Source of the DNA: Phenylobacterium aquaticum
GTDB taxonomy: Bacteria > Pseudomonadota > Alphaproteobacteria > Caulobacterales > Caulobacteraceae
Length of the DNA: 64,000 nucleotides
Direction: 5' to 3'
Assembly (NCBI RefSeq): GCF_022695515.1
Contig: NZ_JALDPT010000003.1
Span: 146,492-210,491, forward strand
The stretch's first letter is position 1. Each line of letters begins with the position of its first letter. Under the pieces are notes generated by a model. It ran no database searches. It was not told the origin of the DNA and saw nothing but the letters and a program-made list of their open reading frames with translations. The translations under genes were made by a program, and so were the position numbers. Below are positions 20,777 through 29,766 of the stretch, in pieces.

Positions 20777-21565
20777 TCAGCTCGCCGCGTAGATCATGAT
20801 GCCCGTGGCCACTGACAGGTTCAGGCTGTCGGCGCGGCCGCGCATGGGGATCTTGACGTTCACGTCGCACAGGGCGGCGAGGTCGGGGGTGAGGCCCTGC
20901 TGCTCATTGCCCATCAGCACCAGGGCGGGCTTCGTATAGGTCGCGCTGCGGTGGTCGACCGTGGCGGTGAGCAGGGTGCCGACCACCGAGCCCGGCCAGG
21001 CGCCGCGCCAGGCGGCGAACTCGGCCTCGGTCGCCTTGACGATGGGGACGGCGAAGACCGAGCCCATGGTCGCGCGCACGGCCTCGACCGAGAACGGGTC
21101 GCAGCATTCGCCGACCAGGATCACCGCGCCGCAGCCGGCGGCGTCGGCAGTGCGCACGATGGTCCCAAGATTGCCGGGATCGCGGACCCGATGCAGGGCG
21201 ACCCAGCAGGCGGCGCTCTTGGGGTCGAGATCGGCGAGCGGGGTGAAGACCTGGCGGAAGACGCCGACCACGGCCTGGGGATTATCGCGGCGGGAGACCT
21301 TGGCGAGGATGTCTTGCGTCACCTCGATCACCTCGCCGCCGGCGGCTTCTGTGGCCTTTGCGGCCTGGCGCAGCAGGAGGTGGCCCTCGGCCTCGCGGCC
21401 GAACATCAGGATGCGCGGGGCGTGGCCCAGTTCGACGGCCTCGGTGACGATCTTCAGGCCCTCGGCCACGAACAGGCCGGTCTCTTCGCGCTCCTTGCGC
21501 AGGTGCAGGGCGCGGACGGCCTTGACCGTGGGATTGGTGAGCGAGGTGACGGCGCGGCCGCTCAC
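20777..21565 (-). CDS. TrmH/SpoU-family RNA 2'-O-methyltransferase
   Basis: 262 residues. N-terminal RNA-binding substrate domain (LRKEREETGLFVAEGLKIV) and a C-terminal SPOUT domain with all three motifs: RVRDPGNLGTIVRTADAAG (motif 1), VLMGNEQQGL (motif 2) and IPMRGRADSLNLSVA (motif 3). It methylates ribose in rRNA or tRNA; the exact site cannot be read from sequence. It starts with GTG overlapping the stop of the upstream methyltransferase (GTGA), so both RNA-modification genes form one operon. Confidence 0.88.
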   Translation of the reverse strand: MSGRAVTSLTNPTVKAVRALHLRKEREETGLFVAEGLKIVTEAVELGHAPRILMFGREAEGHLLLRQAAKATEAAGGEVIEVTQDILAKVSRRDNPQAVVGVFRQVFTPLADLDPKSAACWVALHRVRDPGNLGTIVRTADAAGCGAVILVGECCDPFSVEAVRATMGSVFAVPIVKATEAEFAAWRGAWPGSVVGTLLTATVDHRSATYTKPALVLMGNEQQGLTPDLAALCDVNVKIPMRGRADSLNLSVATGIMIYAAS

Positions 21566-22464
21566 GAGGCCCACCGGGCGTAGAAGCTCATGCCGATCTC
21601 GCGGTCGCCGCCGTCCTGGCAGAGCGCCAGTTCGCCCCATTCGATCTTGCCGCCACGGTCGGCGAGCTTGTCGGAGAGGAGGCCCGCGAGGGCCGCGCCG
21701 GAGATCCGCTCGGCATAGGCGTTCAACAAGAGGAACGAGGCGTTTTCCGAGAGCAGCTCGGCGCATAGGGTCGAAAGCTCGGGCAGGTTCTCGAACAGCT
21801 TCCAGACCTCGCCGTCGGGCCCGCGGCCGTATTTCGGCGGGTCGAGGATGATGCCGTCATAGCGGGAGCCCCGGCGGACCTCTCGCTGGACGTAGCGGCG
21901 GGCGTCCTCGCAGATCCAGCGGATGGGGCGGTCGTCGAGCTGCGACAGGGTGGCGTTCTCGCGGGCCCAGCCAATGGCCTTCTTGGAGGCGTCCACATGG
22001 GTCACGGCGGCGCCGGCGGCGGCGCAAACCAGGCTGGCGACACCCGTATAGCCGAACAGGTTCAGGATCTTGGGCTGGCCGCTCGCGGCGCGGACCCGCT
22101 GGTCCAGCCAGGCCCAGTTGGCGGCCTGCTCCGGGAAGAAGGCCAGGTGGCGGAAGGCGGTGAAGCGGGCGTTGAAGCGCACGTCGCCCCAGCCCATGGG
22201 CCAGGTCTCCTTGGGCTTGCCCTGGAAGCGCCAGCGGCCGGCGTCCTCCTCGTCGGTGGGATCGAACACCGCATCGGCCTTGGCCCACTGGGCCTCGGAC
22301 AGGCGCGGGCTCCACAGGCACTGGGGTTCGGGGCGGACGACGCGATAGGGGCCGTAGCGCTCGAGCTTGCGGCCATGGCCGGAATCGATGAGGGCGTAGT
22401 CCGCCCACCCTTCAGTGCGCATGACACCGGGCGCGTCGGCGACGGCGGGACGGGAGGCGGTCAT
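21562..22464 (-). CDS. Class I SAM-dependent methyltransferase, RlmI/RlmK-like
   Basis: About 300 residues. The SAM-binding loop is ILNLFGYTGVASLVCAAAG, followed by VTHVDASKKAIGWARENA and the catalytic-type motif GIILDPPKYGRG, which is typical of 23S rRNA cytosine/guanine methyltransferases of the RlmI/RlmK group. The start is uncertain: I chose MTASRPAV at 22464; a methionine at MRTEGW is a shorter alternative and neither has a strong ribosome-binding site. It is the first gene of a two-gene operon with the SpoU-type enzyme and diverges from a TetR gene. Confidence 0.8.
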   Translation of the reverse strand: MTASRPAVADAPGVMRTEGWADYALIDSGHGRKLERYGPYRVVRPEPQCLWSPRLSEAQWAKADAVFDPTDEEDAGRWRFQGKPKETWPMGWGDVRFNARFTAFRHLAFFPEQAANWAWLDQRVRAASGQPKILNLFGYTGVASLVCAAAGAAVTHVDASKKAIGWARENATLSQLDDRPIRWICEDARRYVQREVRRGSRYDGIILDPPKYGRGPDGEVWKLFENLPELSTLCAELLSENASFLLLNAYAERISGAALAGLLSDKLADRGGKIEWGELALCQDGGDREIGMSFYARWAS

Positions 22465-22603
22465 CGGCAGGCCATAGCCGGTTCGCACGCGGCCCGTCCA
22501 GTCGCGCGGGGCCGGAAGCGGCGCCGTCAGGACCCAGCGCGGCCATTTGTCATGGAAATGTCCCAATTCCGGAGAGCGGGCTTGCCACGTCCCTTGTTTT
22601 GGT

Positions 22604-22618
22604 TTCCGCTCGCCGGAA
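22604..22618. promoter_or_regulatory. Inverted repeat, possible TetR operator
   Basis: TTCCG-ctcgc-CGGAA is a perfect 5-bp inverted repeat lying 39 bp before the GTG of the TetR regulator, in the region shared with the divergent methyltransferase gene. TetR proteins often bind such short palindromes next to their own gene. No half-site repetition elsewhere was checked. Confidence 0.35.
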
Positions 22619-22656
22619 CAATAAAAACATAGTGTTGTCATTACGGAAGGAACCCC

Positions 22657-23286
22657 GTGACCACGGCAGTGACCACGCGGCGCTCAGCGAGAAAGCCCAA
22701 GGGCGACGGCCATCTGCGCCGCGCCGAAATCCTCGAGGCGGCCGAACGCATCTTCGTGGCCGAGGGCTATGAGGGCGCGACCATCCGCAAGATCGCCGAC
22801 GAGGTGGGGGTCTCCTCCACGGCGCTCTACATGCACTTCCCCGACAAGGGCTGCATCCTGCTCGAAATCTGCGAGCGGACGATCATCCAGCTGCTGGAAC
22901 GCAACGCCGAACTGGCCGCCAAGCCGCTCGATCCCGTGACCCGGGTCAAGCAGATGCTGGATTCCTACATGCGCTGGGGTCTTGCGCATCCGAACGCCTA
23001 TCAGCTGGTGTTCTCGGGCACGAACCCGGTGTCGGACGTCTGGGCCGAGAGCACCGCCGAACTCAGCGCCCGCTGCTATGAGATTTTCTCCGGCGTGGTC
23101 CGCGAGATGGCGGCCGAGGGCCGGCTTCGCACCGGCACCGCCGATTCGGCCGCCCAGGTGCTGTGGGGCGCCTGTCACGGGGTGGTGGCGCTCCTGATCC
23201 TGCGCCCGACCTTCGAGTGGGCGCCGACCGAGGAGCTGCTGCAGGTGACCCTGGACGGGTTGATGCATGGGCTGGTGGTCGACTAG
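22657..23286 (+). CDS. TetR-family transcriptional regulator
   Basis: 209 residues. The N-terminal helix-turn-helix is RAEILEAAERIFVAEGYEGA followed by TIRKIADEVGVSSTALYMHF, a standard TetR DNA-binding domain. The C-terminal region (LAHPNAYQLVFSG, ALWGACHGVVALLI-like) resembles the TetR_C_13/WHG ligand-binding type. A GTG start with GGAAGG just upstream is used. It diverges from the methyltransferase operon, which could be its target, though a methyltransferase operon is an unusual TetR target. The ligand is unknown. Confidence 0.85.
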   Translation: MTTAVTTRRSARKPKGDGHLRRAEILEAAERIFVAEGYEGATIRKIADEVGVSSTALYMHFPDKGCILLEICERTIIQLLERNAELAAKPLDPVTRVKQMLDSYMRWGLAHPNAYQLVFSGTNPVSDVWAESTAELSARCYEIFSGVVREMAAEGRLRTGTADSAAQVLWGACHGVVALLILRPTFEWAPTEELLQVTLDGLMHGLVVD

Positions 23287-23355
23287 GGTTGGGCCACTGC
23301 GGCCGTTAGGCCGCGGCGAATCCAAAGTGCGATTGCGGCGGAACGGTCGCCATTG

Positions 23356-23496
23356 GAACCACAAAGGGCACGAAGGGCGCGAAGGACACTAAGGGCGCCA
23401 AGCTGGAGACCCGTTCCTTGTTCGTCTGATTGGCGCTTCGCGCCGGACGGCGGGTCACCTTCGTGATCTTCGCGCCCTTCGCGCCCTTCGTGGTTC
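23356..23496. repeat. Palindromic intergenic element of a second type
   Basis: The left arm begins GAACCACAAAGGGCACGAAG (23356) and the right arm ends at 23496; reverse-complemented, the right arm begins GAACCACGAAGGGCGCGAAG. About 41 bp of each arm align with roughly six differences, and each arm contains short tandem AAGGGC units. The central part is unrelated. It occupies the gap between the TetR gene and the lytic transglycosylase; the remaining bases of that gap show no gene. Confidence 0.75.
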
Positions 23497-23573
23497 AATT
23501 GGGCGCTCACCGCTGCAGTGGGATGGGGTGGTGCGCCCCAGCGCCGGCAGCCTTATCCGAACGCCTATTGTCC

Positions 23574-25709
23574 CTACGGATTCGGGATCGGCTGCATGCT
23601 GACCACCGCGGCGGGCGGGGCTGCGGCGGCGGTGTCGGTGGGGACGGCGTAGCCGTAGCCGCCGCGCTTCAGATCGGTCGACAGGGTGATCTGGGCCACC
23701 CCGCCGTTCAGCCGGGCGCGATAGAGCTGCATGCCCTCCATCACCCGCATCACATAGTTCCGCGTCTCGCTGAACGGGATGCACTCGATGAAGTCGACGG
23801 GATCGCCGCTGCCGGTGCGGGGATCGCCGCAGAAGCTGGACCATTGGGTCGGGCGCCCGGGTCCGGCGTTATAGGCGGCCACCGCCATGACATAGGAGCC
23901 GGAGAAGGTTCCCACCAGGTCGCCGAGATAGGTCGAGCCCAGGCGCATGTTGTAGTCGGGATCATCCAGCTGACCGGCGGAATAGGCGATGCCGACCTTG
24001 CGGGCGACCAGGGCGGCGGTGCCGGGCATCAGCTGCATCATGCCGCGCGCGCCGGCGCCCGAGCGGACCATGGGGTCGAAGCCGCTTTCCTGGCGGGTGA
24101 TGCCGAGCACGAGCGCCGGTTCGGGAGCGTTGAAGGCGCCGGGCGGGGTGCGCACCGGATAGCCGCGCTGGGGCAGGATGAATCCGCGCTGGGCGGCGGC
24201 GCGGACCGCCTTCATCGAGGTGTCCATCTCGCCATAGCCGCGGGCCATGTCGACCAGCAGGGCCTCTTCCTCGGTGGAGGGCAGGACGTCGTCGAGGGCG
24301 AGGACGAAGGTGCGGAACAGGTCGCGGTTGCCGGTCTCGATCAGGATGCGAGCGGCGCGGACGGTCTCGCGGCCCTCGAAGCGCACGCGGTCCGACTGGC
24401 TCAGCTGCGGGTCGTAGCCCATGACCAGTCGGCCGCCATTGACCTTCTCCGCCGAGAGCAGGCCGTAGAAGGTGGTGTAGTACTTGGCGCCGGCCTCGTA
24501 ATAGGCCTGGGCGCGGGTCTGGTCGCCCATGGCCTCTGCCGCGCGGCCCCGCCAGTAGAAGGCCCGGCCGCGGGTGATCGGCGAGGAGCCGATCCGCTCA
24601 AGGGCGGCGAAGTGGACGTCGGCCTGGGCGGGGTTCTTCAGTCGGGTGAGCGCGATCCAGCCGGCGTAGAACTCGGCCTCGGCGGCGTCGGCGCCGGCGA
24701 CCAGCCCGCTATTGGCGGCGGCGGCGTAGGCCCCGGCCGAATCGCCGGCGCGCAGGGCCGACAGGGTCAGCTGATAGCGTTCGTCCCAGACCCGGTCGGC
24801 CATTTCCGGGAAGGGCAGGTCGGTGGGGAACTTGGCGACCAGACTGCGCGCCATGTCGTCCATGCCGTGCTTGCGGTAATAGACCGCCCGCTCGAAGGCG
24901 AGGCCGGGATTGCCGGCCACGCTGGCCGGCAGGTTCGCGGCCATGGCCGGGGCGTTTCCGAGGTTTGAGCGCAGGGCGATGCGGGCCTGGGCCAGCTGCT
25001 GCTGGTCCGGCGGCAGCAGGGGGATCATGTCCCGCGCCGCCGGCCCCTGGCCGCCGAACAGGATGATGTCGGCGCGGCGGATGTGGTCGTCGGTGGTCAG
25101 GACATCGCCGAACCGGGCCAGCATCTGGCGCTGGGGCTCGGCCTCGAACATGCGGTCGCGCCAGAAGTGGCGGATCAGCCGGGCCGCGGCGTCGTTCTGG
25201 CCCGAGGCGCGATAGGCGGCGGCGAGCGCCATGGCGCCCTGCGGGGTCAGAGGGTCGGCGCCGCCGAACCAAGTGATGATCTGGGCCGGGGTCTGGCCGG
25301 AGGTTTCCAGCAGCTTCTCGGCCGCGGTCTGGCGGCGCACGGCGCGGGGCCAGCCGGCCAGGTCACGGCGGGCCTGATCCAGCTCGAAGAAGCTGAGGGA
25401 ATCGGAATTGGCGTCGACCAGGGCCCAGGTGACGATCTTGCGCGCGATCGGGTCCGACAGGCTGGCGATCGCCGAGCGTGCGCCATTGATGTCGGCCCGA
25501 CGCGCGGCGTCGAGGCCGCTCTTGAGCGTCGAGGCGTCGCTGTCGGAGAGTCGCGCCCGCAGCGCGGTCGCAGGCGTCTGGGTCAGCTCGATCGGGGAGG
25601 GGAAACTGTCCGGCCGCTGATCGACGGGCGCCTGTTGCGCATCGGCCACGCCGAAGGCCATCGCGGCGATGGCGACGGTCAGAACTGCCTTGGTGGCCTT
25701 CGACGGCAA
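23574..25709 (-). CDS. slt: Soluble lytic murein transglycosylase
   Basis: About 711 residues. Signal peptide (VLTVAIAAMAFGVADA), a long alpha-helical superhelix of TPR-like repeats (for example YWRGRAAEAMGDQTRAQAYY), then a C-terminal lysozyme-like SLT domain: ALVLGITRQESGFDP with the catalytic Glu, SGAGARGMMQLMPGTA, and VAAYNAGPGRPTQW. It cleaves peptidoglycan glycan strands in the periplasm. The start is TTG at 25709, chosen because GGGAGAG lies 7 bp upstream and a good signal peptide follows; no ATG fits. Its promoter would share the 130-bp gap with divergent dapA. Confidence 0.9.
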   Translation of the reverse strand: MPSKATKAVLTVAIAAMAFGVADAQQAPVDQRPDSFPSPIELTQTPATALRARLSDSDASTLKSGLDAARRADINGARSAIASLSDPIARKIVTWALVDANSDSLSFFELDQARRDLAGWPRAVRRQTAAEKLLETSGQTPAQIITWFGGADPLTPQGAMALAAAYRASGQNDAAARLIRHFWRDRMFEAEPQRQMLARFGDVLTTDDHIRRADIILFGGQGPAARDMIPLLPPDQQQLAQARIALRSNLGNAPAMAANLPASVAGNPGLAFERAVYYRKHGMDDMARSLVAKFPTDLPFPEMADRVWDERYQLTLSALRAGDSAGAYAAAANSGLVAGADAAEAEFYAGWIALTRLKNPAQADVHFAALERIGSSPITRGRAFYWRGRAAEAMGDQTRAQAYYEAGAKYYTTFYGLLSAEKVNGGRLVMGYDPQLSQSDRVRFEGRETVRAARILIETGNRDLFRTFVLALDDVLPSTEEEALLVDMARGYGEMDTSMKAVRAAAQRGFILPQRGYPVRTPPGAFNAPEPALVLGITRQESGFDPMVRSGAGARGMMQLMPGTAALVARKVGIAYSAGQLDDPDYNMRLGSTYLGDLVGTFSGSYVMAVAAYNAGPGRPTQWSSFCGDPRTGSGDPVDFIECIPFSETRNYVMRVMEGMQLYRARLNGGVAQITLSTDLKRGGYGYAVPTDTAAAAPPAAVVSMQPIPNP

Positions 25710-25839
25710 AACGAATCTCTCCCGGTTTGAACCGATTAGATATGCAGATGAGTTGCGGCGGCACGCCACCGCGCCATATTGTCCGCCCAAATCATGAGGC
25801 CGCAACACCGGGCCTCGCTTTCACGGCTTTTTGCAGACC

Positions 25840-26724
25840 ATGTCCGATCCTTTGTTCCGGGGCGTCATCCCGGCGCTCGTCACTCCCTTTCGCGACGGCG
25901 CGGTGGATGAGGCGGCTTTTGTCGCCCTTGTCGAGCGCCAGATCGCGGGCGGCGTCCACGGCGTCGTGCCGGTCGGCACAACGGGGGAAACCTCGACGCT
26001 GAGCCATGACGAACACCGCCGGGTTGTGGAGCTGTGCGTGAAGACGGTCGCGGGCCGCGTGCCGGTGATCGCCGGCGCGGGCTCGAACTCCACGGCCGAG
26101 GCGATCGAACTGGTCCGCCACGCCAAGACCGTGGGCGCCGACGCGGCCCTGGTGGTCACGCCCTATTACAACCGCCCCAGCCAGGAGGGCCTCTACGCCC
26201 ACTATGCGGCGATCAACGAGGCGGTCGAGCTGCCGGTGCTGGTCTATAATGTGCCGTCGCGGACCAGCGTCGACATCTCCGAGGCCGTGCTGATCCGGCT
26301 GTCCAAGCTGCCCAACATCGTCGGCGTCAAGGACGCCACCGGCGACATGACCCGCGCCACCCTGCAGCGGATCGGATGCGAGCCGGGCTGGGTGATGCTG
26401 TCGGGGGATGACCCCACGGCGCTGGGCTATATGGCCCATGGCGGCCACGGCTGCATCTCGGTCACCGCCAACGTCGCGCCCGACCTTTGCGCGGCCTTCT
26501 ATAACGCGGCCCTGTCCGGCGACTGGAAGACGGCGCTCTATTGGCAGGACCGGCTGGTGCGGCTGCACAAGGCGCTGTTCACCGACAATTCGCCGGCGCC
26601 CACCAAGTTCGCCCTGGCCCAGATGGGCCTGTGCCTGGAGACCTCCCGCCTGCCGATCGCGCCGGCGTCGGAAGCCTCGCGTACGGAGGTTCTCGCCGCC
26701 CTGCGCGAGGCCGGCGTGATCTGA
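25840..26724 (+). CDS. dapA: 4-hydroxy-tetrahydrodipicolinate synthase
   Basis: 294 residues, standard DapA length. It condenses pyruvate with aspartate semialdehyde, the first step to lysine and diaminopimelate. Patterns: [34 protein letters not shown], catalytic Tyr136 in LVYNVPSRT, and Schiff-base Lys164 in [12 protein letters not shown] use the ATG at 25840 (MSDPLFRG). The stop overlaps the smpB start (TGATG), so both are translated from one message. Confidence 0.95.
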   Translation: MSDPLFRGVIPALVTPFRDGAVDEAAFVALVERQIAGGVHGVVPVGTTGETSTLSHDEHRRVVELCVKTVAGRVPVIAGAGSNSTAEAIELVRHAKTVGADAALVVTPYYNRPSQEGLYAHYAAINEAVELPVLVYNVPSRTSVDISEAVLIRLSKLPNIVGVKDATGDMTRATLQRIGCEPGWVMLSGDDPTALGYMAHGGHGCISVTANVAPDLCAAFYNAALSGDWKTALYWQDRLVRLHKALFTDNSPAPTKFALAQMGLCLETSRLPIAPASEASRTEVLAALREAGVI

Positions 26725-27179
26725 TGACCGGCAAGCTGATCGCCGAGAACCGGCGGGCGCGGTACGACTATTTCCTTGAGGAGACCTTCGAGGCGGGCCT
26801 GATGCTGACCGGCACCGAGGTGAAGTCTCTGCGGGTGGGGCGGGCCAATATCGCGGAGTCCTACGCCTCGGTGGAGAACGGCGAGATCGTGCTGATCAAC
26901 GCCGACATCCCGCCCTATGGCCACGCCAACCGCTTCAATCACGAGCCGCGCCGGCACCGGAAGCTGCTGCTGCACAAGAAGCAGATCAGCAAGCTGATCG
27001 GCGCCGTCCAGCGCGAAGGCCGGACCATCATTCCGACCAAGCTCTATTGGAACGAGAAGGGGCTGGCCAAGCTCGAGCTCGCCCTGGCCAAGGGCAAGCA
27101 GAACCACGACAAGCGCCAGGCCACCGCGGATCGGGACTGGCAGAGGGACAAGGCCCGGCTGCTGAGAGACCGGGGTTGA
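26724..27179 (+). CDS. smpB: SsrA-binding protein SmpB
   Basis: 151 residues. It binds tmRNA and brings it to stalled ribosomes. Family patterns: [53 protein letters not shown], and the C-terminal [10 protein letters not shown] tail. It overlaps dapA by one base (TGATG) and its stop overlaps the TTG start of the acetyltransferase gene. dapA-smpB adjacency is common in alphaproteobacteria. The tmRNA gene itself is not in this window. Confidence 0.95.
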   Translation: MTGKLIAENRRARYDYFLEETFEAGLMLTGTEVKSLRVGRANIAESYASVENGEIVLINADIPPYGHANRFNHEPRRHRKLLLHKKQISKLIGAVQREGRTIIPTKLYWNEKGLAKLELALAKGKQNHDKRQATADRDWQRDKARLLRDRG

Positions 27180-27925
27180 GCCAGGTCGCGGACGTCGAGG
27201 CGATCGAGCGGGCCACCCTGGCCGCGGTCGCGCCGAAGGAGGTGGTCGAGATCGGCGGCTGGCTGGTGGGGCTGGATCCCGGCACCATCCGGCGGGCCGC
27301 CAGCGCCGTGCCCCTGAGCCACGATCTGCCGCATGACCCGGCCGTGCTGGACGCCATCGAGGCGGCCTATACCGCGCGGGGGTTGTCGCCGGCCTTCCGG
27401 GTGGCGGATGCGCCGGGCCTGCAGGCGGTCCGCGAGGCCCTGGCGGCGCGGGGCTATGGCTTCGAGCAGCCGACCCTGGTCAAGACCGCCCAAGTTCCCG
27501 ACGTGCGGGCCGTGACCTCGGCCGAGCCGGCCCAGGTGTCTGATGCGCCCGACGAGGCCTGGGCCGCCGTGTTCCTGGGCGAGGGCTTCGATCCGGTCGA
27601 CGGCGCCTATCGCGTCAAGGCGCTGAGCCGCTCGCCCGGCGCGGCCTATGGCGCCGTGCGGGAGGGGACACGCGCCCTGGCGGTGGGGGCGGGGTCGTAC
27701 AGCCACGGCTGGGTCAGTTTCCACGGCATGCGCACCGACGCGGCCCATCGCGGCCAGGGACTTGCGGGCCGGGTGCTGGCCGGACTGTCCGCCACGGCGA
27801 CCGAGCGCGGCGTGGAGCTGGCCTTCCTGCAGGTGGAGGAGAAGAACGCGCCGGCCCGCGCGCTCTACCGCCGCGCCGGCTTCACCCCGGCCTGGCGCTA
27901 TTACTATTGGAGCCGCAGGGCCTAG
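27176..27925 (+). CDS. GNAT-family N-acetyltransferase
   Basis: About 249 residues. The C-terminal third is a GNAT domain: [20 protein letters not shown] (acetyl-CoA loop), then [20 protein letters not shown] and [11 protein letters not shown]. The N-terminal part is a degenerate half-domain, as in two-domain GNAT proteins. I start at TTG 27176, which overlaps the smpB stop; the frame is open further upstream inside smpB but that would be antisense-like overlap without support. The substrate is unknown. Confidence 0.72.
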   Translation: MSQVADVEAIERATLAAVAPKEVVEIGGWLVGLDPGTIRRAASAVPLSHDLPHDPAVLDAIEAAYTARGLSPAFRVADAPGLQAVREALAARGYGFEQPTLVKTAQVPDVRAVTSAEPAQVSDAPDEAWAAVFLGEGFDPVDGAYRVKALSRSPGAAYGAVREGTRALAVGAGSYSHGWVSFHGMRTDAAHRGQGLAGRVLAGLSATATERGVELAFLQVEEKNAPARALYRRAGFTPAWRYYYWSRRA

Positions 27926-27956
27926 GTTCGAGCGACCGGCCCCAAGGAAACGCGAC

Positions 27957-28529
27957 ATGAAGTTCAATATGGGCTGCGGGCATAACCGTCTCGACGGTTA
28001 CGTCAATGTCGACACCTCGCCGAACTCCACCGCCGATCAGATCGTCGATCTGGAGCAGACGCCCTGGCCCTGGGCCGACGGGTGCGCCGACGAGGTGCTG
28101 TTTAACCATTCGCTGGAGCACATGGGCGCCGAGGCCAAGGTGTTCCTCGCGATCATCCAGGACCTCTACCGGATCTGCGCGGACGGCGCGGTGGTGCAGA
28201 TCAACGCGCCGCACCCGCGGCATGACAATTTCATCAGCGACCCGACCCATGTCCGCATCGTCACACCCCAGGTCATGTCGCTGTTCGACAAGGCCAATAA
28301 TGATCAGTGGAAGTCGCGTGGCCACGCCAACACGCCGTTCGCGCACTATCTCCAGGTCGACTTCCGGATGGAGAGTTCGCTGACCCTGGTTGACGAGCCC
28401 TATTTCAGTCGGATGCAGGCCGGCGAGCTGACGCCCCTGGCCGTGCGGGAGCTGATGCAGTCGCACAACAATGTGGCGACCGAGCACAGGATGACCCTGC
28501 GGGCGCGCAAACCCTATGGCCGGCCTTAA
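27957..28529 (+). CDS. SAM-dependent methyltransferase-like protein
   Basis: 190 residues. The N-terminus MKFNMGCGHNRLDGYVNVD is the short SAM-binding form found in predicted methyltransferases often linked to cell-surface or capsular loci; DEVLFNHSLEHMG is the following conserved motif. The second half (APHPRHDNFISDPTHVRIVT) is typical of the same uncharacterised family. AAGGAAACG precedes the ATG. It stands alone after the acetyltransferase and converges with the uracil-DNA glycosylase gene. The target is unknown. Confidence 0.7.
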   Translation: MKFNMGCGHNRLDGYVNVDTSPNSTADQIVDLEQTPWPWADGCADEVLFNHSLEHMGAEAKVFLAIIQDLYRICADGAVVQINAPHPRHDNFISDPTHVRIVTPQVMSLFDKANNDQWKSRGHANTPFAHYLQVDFRMESSLTLVDEPYFSRMQAGELTPLAVRELMQSHNNVATEHRMTLRARKPYGRP

Positions 28530-29176
28530 GCCTCGATCACCGCGCGGGCGCGGCGGAAGATCGCCTCGAACATCTCGGCGGTCAGGCGGCCGGTGTTCGT
28601 GTTCAGCCGCGAGCAGTGGTAGCTGTTGATGATCCGATAGGGGCCGGCGTCGAACTCCGAGCCGTGACCGGGCGCGCCGGCCGAGCCCTTCAGGCCGATG
28701 GCGCGCAGCACATTGCGCCGGGCGACGTCGCCCAGGGTGACGATGACCTTCAGGCGGGGCAGGGCGTCCAGGCGGGCGGTCAGGAAGGGCCGGCAATTGG
28801 CCTCTTCCGAGGTCTCGGGCTTGTTGCCGGGCGGGGCGCAGCGCACGGCGTTGGAGATCATGCAGTCGGTGAGGACCAGGCCGTCGTCGGGCCGGGCCTC
28901 GTATTTTCCTTGCGCGAAGCCGGTCTTGATCAGGGTGTCGTAGAGCATCCAGCCGGCGTGATCGCCGGTGAAGGGGCGGCCGGTGCGGTTGGCGCCGGTG
29001 CGGCCGGGCGCGAGGCCCGCGACCAGCAGGCGCGCGTCAGGATCCCCGAAGGAGGGGGCCGGGCCGTTGAACCAGTCGGGATGGGCGGCCTGATTCTCCG
29101 CGCGATAGGCGACCAGGCGCGGGCAGAGCGGGCAGTCGCGGGGCGGTTCGGCCGTCACGGCGATCGTGGCGCTCAC
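28526..29176 (-). CDS. Uracil-DNA glycosylase, family 5 (UDGb) type
   Basis: 216 residues. Motif 1 GLAPGRTGANRTGRPF and motif 3 NSYHCSRLNTNTGRLT are those of family 5 (UDGb) glycosylases; the usual SYHPS reads SYHCS here. Four cysteines that could hold an iron-sulfur cluster are in CPLC (N-terminal), DCMISNAVRCAPPGN and EEANCRPF. It removes uracil and related damaged bases from DNA. It starts with GTG overlapping the NYN gene stop (GTGA), so the two are co-translated. Confidence 0.85.
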   Translation of the reverse strand: MSATIAVTAEPPRDCPLCPRLVAYRAENQAAHPDWFNGPAPSFGDPDARLLVAGLAPGRTGANRTGRPFTGDHAGWMLYDTLIKTGFAQGKYEARPDDGLVLTDCMISNAVRCAPPGNKPETSEEANCRPFLTARLDALPRLKVIVTLGDVARRNVLRAIGLKGSAGAPGHGSEFDAGPYRIINSYHCSRLNTNTGRLTAEMFEAIFRRARAVIEA

Positions 29177-29766
29177 GCGTCGAGATCCGCCTCGCGGTCG
29201 GCGCCGGTGCGGCTTTCCTGGATGAAGCGCGGCAGGCGCGAGGGCCGGCCGATCATGTCGGCCAGGTCGGCCAGGTCGATGAAGTTGTCGGCCTGGCGGC
29301 GCAGGTCGTCGGACGCCATGGGCGGCTGGGACTTCACGGTGGAGACCACGGTCACCCGCGCGCCCTTGCGCTGCACGGCCTCGACCAGGACGCGGAAGTC
29401 GCCGTCGCCGGAGAACAGCAGGAGGTGGTCGGCGTGGGCGGCCATTTCCAGCATGTCGACAGCGATCTCGACATCCATGTCGCCGCGCCAGCGCTTGCGG
29501 CCCTGGGCGTCGGTGTATTCCCGGGCGGGCTTGGTCACCAGGCGGAAGCCGTTGTAGTCGAGCCAGTCGACCAGGGGGCGGATCGGGGAATATTCCTGAT
29601 CCTCGACCAAGGCGGTGTAGTAATAGGCCCGGACGAGGACGCCGCGCTTGCGGAACTCCTCCAGCAGCTTGCGGTAGTCGATGTCGAAGCCGAGGCCCTT
29701 GGCGGCGGAATACAGGTTCGCGCCGTCAATGAAGAGCGCCAGCCTGTCGGTGGGATAAAATGTCAT
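29173..29766 (-). CDS. NYN-domain (LabA/DUF88-like) putative ribonuclease
   Basis: 197 residues, a single PIN-like NYN domain: ALFIDGANLYSAAKGLGFDI with the first catalytic Asp14, RWRGDMDVEIAVDMLEMA with the acidic cluster, and LLLFSGDGDFRVLVEAVQRKG. Members are predicted metal-dependent RNases. It is the first gene of a two-gene unit with the uracil-DNA glycosylase. Its ATG (complement of 29764-29766) overlaps the divergent folK ATG by 7 bp. The substrate is unknown. Confidence 0.83.
   Translation of the reverse strand: MTFYPTDRLALFIDGANLYSAAKGLGFDIDYRKLLEEFRKRGVLVRAYYYTALVEDQEYSPIRPLVDWLDYNGFRLVTKPAREYTDAQGRKRWRGDMDVEIAVDMLEMAAHADHLLLFSGDGDFRVLVEAVQRKGARVTVVSTVKSQPPMASDDLRRQADNFIDLADLADMIGRPSRLPRFIQESRTGADREADLDA

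Noticed and set aside
23430..24968. 512-codon plus-strand frame opposite the lytic transglycosylase
   Set aside because: Gly/Ala/His-rich shadow translation without a domain; the minus strand carries a complete SLT protein.
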